Part shown: in pieces, positions 14,301 to 23,681 of the stretch
Layout of the letters: the number at the start of each line of letters is the position of its first letter
Position numbering within the stretch: position 1 is the first letter of the stretch
From: Rhynchopus euleeides
Taxonomy: Eukaryota > Euglenozoa > Diplonemea > Diplonemida > Diplonemidae
DNA: 64,000 nucleotides
Assembly (NCBI GenBank): GCA_963210315.1
Contig: OY723284.1
Span: forward strand, 1-64,000
Direction: 5' to 3'
Made by a program: the position numbers and the translations under genes
The notes under the pieces: generated by a model
Seen by the model: the letters and a program-made list of their open reading frames with translations, nothing else
The model's database searches: none
What the model was told of the DNA's origin: nothing

Positions 14301-15674
14301 ATGCCCACAGCTCAGGATTTTCAGGAATCTGAATGCCCACAGCTCTGGATTTTCAGGAATCTGAATGCCCACAGCTCAGGATTTTCAGGAATCTGAATAC
14401 CCACAGCTCTGGATTTTCAGGAATCTGAATGCCCACAGCTCAGGATTTTCAGGAATCTGAATGCCCACAGCTCTGGATTTTCAGGAATCTGAATGCCCAC
14501 AGCTCAGGATTTTCAGGAATCTGAATGCCCACAGCTCAGGATTTTCAGGAATCTGAATACCCACAGCTCTGGATTTTCAGGAATCTGAATGCCCACAGCT
14601 CAGGATTTTCAGGAATCTGAATGCCCACAGCTCTGGATTTTCAGGAATCTGAATGCCCACAGCTCAGGATTTTCAGGAATCTGAATGCCCACAGCTCTGG
14701 ATTTTCAGGAATCTGAATGCCCACAGCTCTGGATTTTCAGGAATCTGAATGCCCACAGCTCAGGATTTTCAGGAATCTGAATACCCACAGCTCTGGATTT
14801 TCAGGAATCTGAATGCCCACAGCTCAGGATTTTCAGGAATCTGAATGCCCACAGCTCTGGATTTTCAGGAATCTGAATGCCCACAGCTCAGGATTTTCAG
14901 GAATCTGAATACCCACAGCTCTGGATTTTCAGGAATCTGAATGCCCACAGCTCAGGATTTTCAGGAATCTGAATGCCCACAGCTCTGGATTTTCAGGAAT
15001 CTGAATGCCCACAGCTCAGGATTTTCAGGAATCTGAATGCCCACAGCTCTGGATTTTCAGGAATCTGAATGCCCACAGCTCAGGATTTTCAGGAATCTGA
15101 ATGCCCACAGCTCTGGATTTTCAGGGATCTGAATGCCCACAGCTCTGGATTTTCAGGAATCTGAATGCCCACAGCTCTGGATTTTCAGGAATCTGAATGC
15201 CCACAGCTCAGGATTTTCAGGAATCTGAATACCCACAGCTCTGGATTTTCAGGAATCTGAATGCCCACAGCTCAGGATTTTCAGGAATCTGAATGCCCAC
15301 AGCTCTGGATTTTCAGGGATCTGAATGCCCACAGCTCTGGATTTTCAGGAATCTGAATGCCCACAGCTCTGGATTTTCAGGAATCTGAATGCCCACAGCT
15401 CAGGATTTTCAGGAATCTGAATACCCACAGCTCTGGATTTTCAGGAATCTGAATGCCCACAGCTCAGGATTTTCAGGAATCTGAATGCCCACAGCTCTGG
15501 ATTTTCAGGAATCTGAATGCCCACAGCTCAGGATTTTCAGGAATCTGAATGCCCACAGCTCTGGATTTTCAGGAATCTGAATGCCCACAGCTCAGGATTT
15601 TCAGGAATCTGAATGCCCACAGCTCTGGATTTTCAGGAATCTGAATGACCACAGCTCCTGGTTTTCAGGAATCT
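2323..15674. repeat. 32-bp satellite array, segment 2
   Basis: Continuation of the same 32-bp satellite for about 13.35 kb (about 417 units). Single-base slips are rare, for example a lost C near 6720, a lost T near 7310 and an extra A near 7970. The last unit (15630-15674) is degenerate and passes into unique sequence about 185 bases before the stop codon of the first gene. Variant units ending TTTTGAG or TTTTCTG occur only left of about 7.1 kb. Variants reading CAGGGATC occur only right of about 7.85 kb, often as pairs three units (96 bp) apart. Confidence 0.98.
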
Positions 15675-15858
15675 GTGTGCAGGCCAAGCAGGATGTTCTT
15701 TCTTTCTTGGAATGGGGTTCGTCGAACGCGGTGGTGTCACTCGTTTGTCACTCCGTTGTCCGTCACGGATTAGTTCCTGGCGAGTTGCTGAGCTCTGGTC
15801 ACCGGGTGTGATGGCGCGGAAGCACCTCGTGTGGAGGACCTTTTCGCAAGATGGCTTC

Positions 15859-18435
15859 CTACTGTTGTTTCTCCTTGCCACCCTGTCGTGTGTACTGGCG
15901 CTCCAGCCGCTGCAGCAGCTGTGCTTCCGCACCGGCATTCTCGCGGAGGAGCGTCGCCCGTTCTGCTGCCGTCATTGTTGGTCGGAAGGTGGCCAACAGG
16001 TGCAAGATCCGCCTTTTGCAGTGCCAGGCCTCCCAAGCCTCGGCGCACTCTTGCCCGACGATGTAGCACAGCATCCCCAGAACGGGGCAGACCACCAGCG
16101 CAAAAAACAGGGCCGCCAGCCACGACGCTCCCATCAGCTCTGCACGCGGTGTTGTAAGGTCACGGAAACCATCCGCAGCAACACGCTGGAAGGGACCCCG
16201 CTGACGCTCCTCCGCCGCAGCTGCCTCCGCCTCCGCATCCGCCGCGCTGTCCACAGCAGATGCAGTGCGCATCAGGACGGTGCCCTGCTCACCGAGGAAG
16301 GCTGCCACTCCTGCTACCGACAGAGGCCCGAGGTACGGCCTCACGGCACCTGCCACCCCATGATGTGCCGTGCGTGACACATACACCACCGCGGGAAAGA
16401 CAGTGACGCGGCTTCGCAGCAGGAGTGGTACTGCATTTGCATCGACGTCGAGACTGTAGATCCCGATGGCTCCGGTGCGCAGCTGCTGCACCACGCGAGG
16501 CACGGATGCGACAGCTTGCGGGTGTGCCTCCTGTGCGGAAGCCATGCTCCCCAGCACGGCCTCAACCCTCGCGGGCACTGCCTCAGAGAAGAAGGATTGC
16601 ACTGCTGCAGAGCGTGGCGCCCACCTGCTGTGCAGCACTATGAAGGCACCCTCGAGGCGCAGCACCTCATCTGCAGTGCACCCATCCTCCTGCTGTCCCA
16701 GTTCGCTGCTGCGCAACTGCCCTAGACAGCCCAGCAGGTGTGCCGCAGCGTGCGCATCGAGTGCCGTCTCCTCACGGGGTGTGCCGGCTTCTGGATTCCC
16801 TTGCCCGTCGGCCACCCCCTCTGCTGCAGCACTGGGTGCGCACTTGATGAACTCAGCCTCGCCGGCTGCCCCTCTTGTCACCTCCTCCACAAAAGCCACC
16901 ACGGGGTTGCCCACGACACCCTCGGCAGAGGCGTACTGTTGGAACTCCTGCGACACGTCGCGCAGGTAGGTGCGACGGTGCACCCCCACCCCGTGCACTA
17001 CGTACAGTGCAGGGAAGGCGAGTTCCGCCCCGCCGTGCCGCAGGCCCCTGTGGTGTGCGCCGAGCAGGTACCATGTGTGCAAACCCACGTTCTCCTCGTG
17101 GGTGGCGTAGGCTAGGCGGACGGAGGTGTTGTGCGCATCGAAGTGGTCCGCAGCCTCCCGCAACATCTGGAGGGCGGTGCTGCTGAGGGTCTCGACAGGG
17201 TGCAGAAACGCAGCCTTGGTGTGCGGGTACCCGCCCCACGCCACTGCTTCACCACGCTGCAGCGGTACAAGGCCCGCGACGGTCGCGCCGCGCGCCAGGT
17301 GCAGGATCCCGTCCGATGCCCGCAGCGCCTCCGCAAATGTGCCGCGCTTCACCACACTGTGTCGCAGGGTGCCCCGCATCAACGCAGCGGGTGCCACCTT
17401 GCTGTCGCCTGCAACATCTGTGCCCCCAGCCTCGCTGACAACAATGTGCGATGTCACGTCGATCACTTTCTCAGGCAGCACGAGCTCCTGTTCCTCGCCG
17501 TCTCCCGAGGCCCCGTAATACCACGGCAGCTGCGCTGCGATGACCGCCAGCTCAGCGAATTCTGCATCCGGGTCTGGGTGCTGCGGCTGCCCTGCCAGCC
17601 ACCGCGGCACCAGGCCCGAGAGGAAGCCCTTCTGTGTGGTTGGTGCAGCTGCCAGTATGCGAGTGTACTCTGGGGAGGCACGCGTCGCTGTGATGTCTGC
17701 GTCAGGCACAAGGTAGAGGCGTGCTGTGCCACGCAGTGCCGCCTGTGCCTGGGCGGCCTGTGCTCTGTACGCTGGGGAGAAGCTCTCGCTGCGCAGGTAG
17801 ATGCTTGTGGCGCAGTGCACTTCCGTGTGGCACAGCATGAACTGGAGAAGAGAGTGTTCCCGCACCGAGGAGGTCATGGGAGCCCCGTGGTGTGCCTGTG
17901 CACTTCCATTTCTGGTGGCGTGCACCGCCACGACAGCAGGCAGCGCAGCAACCCCGTAGTGCTCTGCCAGTGCAAGCCCCACCTGGTCCGCAATGTTCAC
18001 ACTCACAAAGAAGGCGTCATACAGGCATTGCTGCCCTGCGACAGTGTAGGTGGAAGAAGGGTGGTGTCGGTGCGGCGCCACGATGCGAGAGTAGTGCCGC
18101 TGCGCCTGCAGCCACGCGGAAGTGGTCTCGGATGTGTTGGTGGCGTACGCTGACGGCCACGGCGCAGCGAACCTCACAAAGACCACAACAGGCCTGGCGC
18201 TGGTGGTTGTCGCGAAGTATCGCCTGTGGAGCTCCGCGGCAGTGCCGGGAAACCACTCACCCACGTCCCCCAGAGGTGCTGCAGTCCCGGCGTGCAGCTG
18301 CTGCTGTTGCTGCTGCTGCGCTTGCTCTGCCCAGTGGCGCGAGTAGATGTGCCATACGACCCAGGGCCCCACAGCAGACAGCAGCGCGATGCAGACTGAT
18401 ATCCGCACCAGCCACGGCGCTGGGTATCCCGGCAT
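15859..18435 (-). CDS. membrane protein with degenerate thioredoxin-like (PDI-like) domains
   Basis: 858 aa from the chosen ATG at 18435. The frame stays open further upstream (to 18639), but the 18435 start gives a good N-terminal membrane segment (about residues 11-30) and lies 11 bases after CAG. Next come a short polyglutamine run (about 39-46) and a thioredoxin-like fold at about 82-190: a VVVFVRFAAPWPS strand-turn, then FVSVNIADQ, then a cis-proline-like LPAVVAVH strand. A second similar fold lies at about 430-500 and a third at about 595-720 (IVLHSRWAPRSA, then VFPAVVYVS). A C-terminal membrane helix is at about 772-796, with a basic cytosolic tail. None of the folds keeps the CxxC redox pair (PWPS and APRS stand there instead), so a redox-inactive, ER-type binding or chaperone role is inferred. 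Coding is well supported; the family assignment is moderate. Confidence 0.85.
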   Translation of the reverse strand: MPGYPAPWLVRISVCIALLSAVGPWVVWHIYSRHWAEQAQQQQQQQLHAGTAAPLGDVGEWFPGTAAELHRRYFATTTSARPVVVFVRFAAPWPSAYATNTSETTSAWLQAQRHYSRIVAPHRHHPSSTYTVAGQQCLYDAFFVSVNIADQVGLALAEHYGVAALPAVVAVHATRNGSAQAHHGAPMTSSVREHSLLQFMLCHTEVHCATSIYLRSESFSPAYRAQAAQAQAALRGTARLYLVPDADITATRASPEYTRILAAAPTTQKGFLSGLVPRWLAGQPQHPDPDAEFAELAVIAAQLPWYYGASGDGEEQELVLPEKVIDVTSHIVVSEAGGTDVAGDSKVAPAALMRGTLRHSVVKRGTFAEALRASDGILHLARGATVAGLVPLQRGEAVAWGGYPHTKAAFLHPVETLSSTALQMLREAADHFDAHNTSVRLAYATHEENVGLHTWYLLGAHHRGLRHGGAELAFPALYVVHGVGVHRRTYLRDVSQEFQQYASAEGVVGNPVVAFVEEVTRGAAGEAEFIKCAPSAAAEGVADGQGNPEAGTPREETALDAHAAAHLLGCLGQLRSSELGQQEDGCTADEVLRLEGAFIVLHSRWAPRSAAVQSFFSEAVPARVEAVLGSMASAQEAHPQAVASVPRVVQQLRTGAIGIYSLDVDANAVPLLLRSRVTVFPAVVYVSRTAHHGVAGAVRPYLGPLSVAGVAAFLGEQGTVLMRTASAVDSAADAEAEAAAAEERQRGPFQRVAADGFRDLTTPRAELMGASWLAALFFALVVCPVLGMLCYIVGQECAEAWEAWHCKRRILHLLATFRPTMTAAERATLLRENAGAEAQLLQRLERQYTRQGGKEKQQ

Positions 18436-19191
18436 GCTTGTCACTCCTGTTCGAGGGTCGGGGGTGTGTTTGCACCAACTTGCAGGGGCAGATGTACTGC
18501 AAAGAGAACTGGGATGAGAAGTGGGAGCACGTCCTCCTGCACCTGGAATGAATGCAGGAGCCTGCAAGGGCTCTCTAACCCTGACCAGACCCGGGCGTGT
18601 GTTCCGTGTGGGCGCAACGCAGTCCCATTCCACGCACACATGTGGTCACAGCATCACGGCCCGCAATCAGCGGCCGGGAGCCCGGAAGTGGCAACCCACT
18701 ACACGCAACACATATCAAGAGCGACTGCGAACAGTTTCGGGAAGACATCAGACTCACGGTGGATTGATGGTGTTGATGTGACATCGGATCCAGAATCAGT
18801 GTCAACTCGTTGCTCTAACTCTAGTGTAGTGACCCATGCCTGCACAGACGCAGGACTTTAACTTTGAGCCGGATGATCGCTTGCCAGCCAGTTGCGTTGA
18901 AAAGATGGGCCGAGTGGCAATGATATGTCGGATAGGCCTCACAAAGCCACGCATCAAGCAAAAGCCTGGCGTGCGCAGGATATCGCAAGTCGACCGAGAT
19001 TGCACTCGAGACGGAGAAGGCAATATCTTAAGGGCTCCGAAGGAGCCGCGGCACACCCGTCTCACCTGTACAGACGCACACAGAATACGCCAAAAGACAA
19101 ACAAACACGAAGGGGGTTGACACCAAGCCCGGGTAACGCAAAATGGCACACCACAATGTCACAAAAAGGAGCACCCCACAGAGGTACGCAC
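18436..19191. other. intergenic region between two minus-strand genes
   Basis: About 750 bases holding the short leader of the thioredoxin-like gene and the 3' flank of the glycosyltransferase-like gene. On the minus strand a C-rich tract ends in CAG at 18447, 11 bases before the ATG. No RNA gene or repeat recognised. Confidence 0.5.
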
Positions 19192-20691
19192 TCAGGCTTG
19201 CCCCACCTGCACGGCAGCACTTGTCACGTTCTCTCTCGTGATCCTGTCGAGGATGTCGCGCGCGCTCTCTGCGTTCCAGAAACCCTCGTATTTCATTTCA
19301 CCTTGGGGTTGTGTCCCGCGCCGCCGTATTTGCACACGCCCGCCGCGGCCGGTCGGTGGCTCAACCTTGGAGGTGGTGTTGCAGCCGCGCGAGCACGAGT
19401 GGTAGCGCCCCTTGCGATCAAAGCTGAAGGAGCCTGAACCTGAGTACTCATCACAGGTGTAGCATGTGTCCCACAGCTTCTCGAGGGACAGCGTGTGGGC
19501 AGCCTCAGCCACCTGTGTGTCGCGCGCGAGGTCGCGCAGGCGCACCAGTAGGTCGCTGGTGGCACGCACTGGGTGTGTGAAGTGGTAGTCCCAACGGAAC
19601 TCACTCTGCGGGTGGAACCTGCCCAGCGGGCGCGAGTCAGCCCAGATGTTGACGTAGGCGAAAGATGCCTTCCGCTGCCCCTCTGCAACAGCTGCCTGCA
19701 GCAGGGCACCCGTCGCGAACTCGTTGTACCCCTCTGCCTCGAACATGTAAGCGGAGTAGCGCTCGAACTTGTGGAACATGTTGCGTGGCACGTAGTACAT
19801 GTTGATCCCCAGCCCTGCGGCAGGCACTATGCGGGAATAGTCTGCGGGGCTATCGCGTTGTATCTTTTTGAAGGCGGGATACAGCTTGCGCCAGTCACGT
19901 GCGTGATGTGCCTTCATGGGTGAGATGCACTTCATCCCGTTGATCCGCCTCATCCTGCCACGGTGCTTGCTGGAATATGTGGGACACAGGGGTCGCTTGA
20001 ACTGGAACGCAAACAGCTCCGTTAAGTTCTGGTACCAGGGCCGCTCCTTGTCAAGCGTAGGAAAGTTCCAAAACCCCGGCAGCACGTCCTCCTGCATCCA
20101 GTAGAGGTAGCCACGGAAGTTGGGGTAGAGCCGCATGGCCGTCACCACGTCATTGTGCTCGCCCAACAGACCCATCAGGCCAGTGTCGATGATATGCACG
20201 TAACGTCTCTTCTCCCCTATGTACGCATGCCCGAGATGCGCACGCAGCTCGTCGGCAGACATCGTCAAGTTCTGGTCGGGATGCCGTGTGTCGCGGGGGA
20301 GCGTCGTGATCATAATGGTGGGGACGAAGTGCAGCGCGTAGTCCAGCACTGTCTCGAGCCACTCAAGGCGCTGTGGGTTGACGTGCACCACGACGAGGAG
20401 GTCAGAGAAGAAGTCGCATGACTCCTTCTGGTTGCAGTGGTCGCTGCGGATCAGTGTCGGTGCAATCTCCCCCCGGAGAGCTGCCTCGTGGGCGGTCGGG
20501 AACTGCACTGTGTGATCGCCTGTCAGACGCGTCACCTGCAGCAGAGGCTGCACCTTTGCATCAGTCGGCACCTGTGGCTGATGCCATTCTGTTCCCGCAG
20601 GTCCGGATGGGCGCAACACTGCAACGCAGCACCCGAGGAGCACGGCACATGCCAGCGCTGCACGCACGGCATTTATGCCGCACGCCAGCAT
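19192..20691 (-). CDS. putative type II membrane protein, glycosyltransferase-like
   Basis: 499 aa from the ATG at 20691. I prefer this start over upstream in-frame ATGs (frame open to 20865) because a pyrimidine tract ending in CAG lies just before it and a single signal-anchor helix (about residues 8-27) follows directly. The lumenal part has an alpha/beta-looking segment, LLVVVHVNPQRLEWLETVL then TIMITTLP (about 96-135), and the acidic motif YLYWMQEDVLPGFWN (about 203-217), reminiscent of the metal-binding DDV/EDV strand in Golgi glycosyltransferases. A Cys-rich patch, CYTCDEY then CSRGC, lies near the C terminus, and there are several N-glycosylation sequons. Topology and the acidic motif suggest a Golgi sugar transferase; I do not recognise a named family, so the function is tentative. 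Confidence 0.8.
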   Translation of the reverse strand: MLACGINAVRAALACAVLLGCCVAVLRPSGPAGTEWHQPQVPTDAKVQPLLQVTRLTGDHTVQFPTAHEAALRGEIAPTLIRSDHCNQKESCDFFSDLLVVVHVNPQRLEWLETVLDYALHFVPTIMITTLPRDTRHPDQNLTMSADELRAHLGHAYIGEKRRYVHIIDTGLMGLLGEHNDVVTAMRLYPNFRGYLYWMQEDVLPGFWNFPTLDKERPWYQNLTELFAFQFKRPLCPTYSSKHRGRMRRINGMKCISPMKAHHARDWRKLYPAFKKIQRDSPADYSRIVPAAGLGINMYYVPRNMFHKFERYSAYMFEAEGYNEFATGALLQAAVAEGQRKASFAYVNIWADSRPLGRFHPQSEFRWDYHFTHPVRATSDLLVRLRDLARDTQVAEAAHTLSLEKLWDTCYTCDEYSGSGSFSFDRKGRYHSCSRGCNTTSKVEPPTGRGGRVQIRRRGTQPQGEMKYEGFWNAESARDILDRITRENVTSAAVQVGQA

Positions 20692-20703
20692 CTGGGCCAC
20701 AAC

Positions 20704-20735
20704 CTGTGGTGTTGGATTGAGCAAAGCGAAAGGTG
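20704..20735 (-). promoter_or_regulatory. candidate splice acceptor tract (trans-splicing)
   Basis: On the minus strand CACCTTTCGCTTTGCTC is followed by CAG at 20706-20704, and a second AG directly abuts the ATG at 20691. The position fits a spliced-leader acceptor and supports the chosen start. Confidence 0.4.
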
Positions 20736-23681
20736 CAGGTGGACACAGCAACAGGAGCTTGTATGACATTGTAGTAACAGCCAGCAGTGGGAGGGAGGGC
20801 TCGAGATGCGTTTCTGCCAGTTTGTTTCCGCCTCCATGGCAGGACACGACGTGGCGTGTGTACATGAGCAGGTTGAGGTGTCATGAAACGAATGACCAGA
20901 CAAATCGACGGACAGTCCAGACCCGGAAGACACGGAAGGCAGGGCGTGCAACCTTGAAGTGACTCTCTCTGGACACACCACGGCCCTAGTGCCACCTCAA
21001 GCCACAGCAACCGGAATTCCTTCTCTTGCCGAGCAGATGAAACGTGTGCAGCCGCACTTTTCCGCTCACAAGGTGTGCGTGAAACAGCATCCAAATGTGA
21101 CAGGTCGAAAGACCAGGATAACACAATGGATCATTTGAGCCGCAAAAGGGGTTTGCTATTTTCGGCGGATTCCTCACAAAGCAAAGGTCACATACACCAC
21201 GATGTGGTCGTCGGCACCGCTTAGCGAAGACCCCTTTGTAAGCAACAGTGTGTCTCAAAGCCAAATACAACCTTCCGCAAGTACGAAGCCGGCATGACAG
21301 ATCCAACGGAGACCGGCTGTCATTCGTGTGTGGAGGAGTGCAGCCACAACAGCACGTCTTTGGCAGCATCGCAACCACCATTGCTGCTGAACGTTTCACT
21401 TCAGCGAGCTCAGGGTCTGTGGCCTGTGGTGACAGAGAGTTGGGAAAGAAGACGTAATCACAGATAACGCCACGTGATACGAAGGGTGGCGGTGCAAGAC
21501 ATCCCTTCAATATCGGCTCGCAAGGACCTCCACAGCCATAGCTGCAGAGGAATAATCACGTGTATACCTGTGCACCTTGCAAAGGAGAGAAGAGAAGAAT
21601 CTGGTGGGTTCCTGATAATGGCCACCACTCTTGATTCTCTGTGCAAGGTGCAAAGGGTCCATCGACTGGGTGCTGTGTGGCAGAACACACGAAGCTTCTC
21701 CTTTCGAGGGAAAACGCAAAGAGCTTCGCAGACAGAATACACAGAACATCGGCGGAGGCGGAAAGAAGACAATGCGGAGTGGGGGCTGCTGATAGGGGAG
21801 GCAGCGGCCTTGTCAAAAGGGGAACGAACCTGACCTCCAGACAGACCGGAAGCAATGCGTGCGTTGTTGCGTTCGTGGCCTCTTCTTTTGTGTCAACAGA
21901 ACGGGGTGGGGTGGGGTCGTTTCGAGCTGTCCCCCTTTCCCAACAACAATTAGATTTATCTGGAAAGCTGGAGACAAAAAGATGCAGAGGGGTTTGTCAT
22001 GAAGTGTGGAAGAAGATGGAAGCCCAATTATCGCAAGTGGGCAGTCGAGCATTCGAAAGAAAGGTTGGTAAACACGCTGTGATTGATGCATCTCAGCGCA
22101 ATGCACTGCCCAGACTGGCCACTGACAACTGTTGCGAACGGACTGGTGGGGAGATACGTAGGCGGTTCGCCAGAAGGCGCGGTATTCTTGTGGTCACCAC
22201 AGGCAATCCGAACCCTGAATATCTAAGTGATCGCCTTGGATGTGTCCGGAATTGTCCGTAGTGTGGAGGCAACAGAGCTTCGGACCACGTGAACAGGCGA
22301 GGGGTGTCCATCGACGAGTCTCTTCCGAGATATCCCTGATCAGGGAATCCTGGATGACGACTTGGCAACCCGAAGAGGCATCAGTGACAAGGTATCTGGC
22401 TGGAGGGGCCAGCCAGAAGTGAAACGCGATGGTGACAGCCTCAAGCGGACACAACGCGGTTGCTAAAACCAGGGCCCACCTGTGTGGTAGCTTGTGTGAA
22501 CGTCGGAAACTTCGGGGTCTCCAAAAAGATACAGTCCAGGTCTCTTCGGGAGCGAGCAATTTTGAGCGCACAAGACACTGCCAGAAGGGCAGTATATCCC
22601 ACACACAACTCGAAGGCCTGAGAACTTCCTGTTGTAGAAACACTTCCTGATTCCGGACCGGATGCATGATTTTTTGTTCGTTCTTTTTAAAGATTCTTCC
22701 TTTTAGGTGGCATTCCCCCAGACCCTCCGCCACGCATGAAAGGGGAGGCTGTTCGGCACCACTGATCAGAACCCAAGGTCCAGTTTCTGTCTCGCAGTCC
22801 CGAACGTGGAACATGCTTGCTTGAACCCACACAACGAGGTCACCCGGGGAGAGAGTGCAAGTTGCACTGCAACCCACCCCCCCTCCCAGGCCCGCAAACC
22901 CGCACTTTCACGGGTATGAACCTGGTGAACTCAACAATACGAAAGCAGAAAGCAGGCAAGGCGGAGGCGGGAAGGGGTGGGATCCGTGAGCAGCGGGTGT
23001 ACGACCTTCGCATTCCTGAACGAGGTGGCACGATCCCACATCACGGCGGGGATGAGGGTGTGGATAGGGGGAAATAGAGAATACGGAAATGAAACACGGA
23101 AGAGACGCACAGAACAGGGGTGGGGGGCACTGCTGAGAATAATAGCAAAGCCCAAGCCCCGGACCCCCAAACCGTATTCTCAGCAGTGGGTGGGGATGTG
23201 TCTTCGGCTTCACTGCGAAGCGGTGTTGGATTGGTGGTATGCTGTGGTGTGCTGTGGTGTGCTGTGGTGTGTTTATTGATTTGAAGGCCACCGGGGTTCG
23301 CAGCCCGCAGTTGCGTGAAGAATTCTTTTTGAGTTCTTGTTGGAGTAGTGGAGCCACAGCCCATCAGAGCTGCAGCTTTGGTGTCATTTGGAAAAGTGTC
23401 TGGCATCCTTTTGATGGCTGACACTCTCGAACCGCAACCACGGAGGCTGGGGTTGTGTGCATGTGGCCTGAATGAGACGCCCTCCCGTCTGCCCTCATTG
23501 TACAGAACACATCAGATTACATCACACACGACCCGCGCTGCCGTTGCTGTCTTCGAAACAGAAAAAAATCGACAACTGATTCGCAGGGATGCCTCTGGCA
23601 TCCTACTCACACCACGTGGCTGTAGCAATGTAAATTACTTGGCGACAGGGGAGGAAACCGGGCAGCCGTGCTGCCCCATTA
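20736..23681. other. 2.9-kb gene-free stretch
   Basis: Open frames up to about 227 codons occur on both strands (for example 22194-22877 minus and 21641-22261 plus), but none shows a domain, signal peptide or membrane pattern, and they overlap each other. A small direct repeat of about three TGTGCTGTGG units lies at 23238-23272. No tRNA or other RNA gene recognised by eye. Confidence 0.5.

Noticed and set aside
1..15674. Direct repeats of 32 bp as a CRISPR array
   Set aside because: The units are adjacent with no spacers, and the DNA is eukaryotic.
22194..22877. 227-codon minus frame as a gene
   Set aside because: No domain or membrane pattern, and competing frames overlap it.
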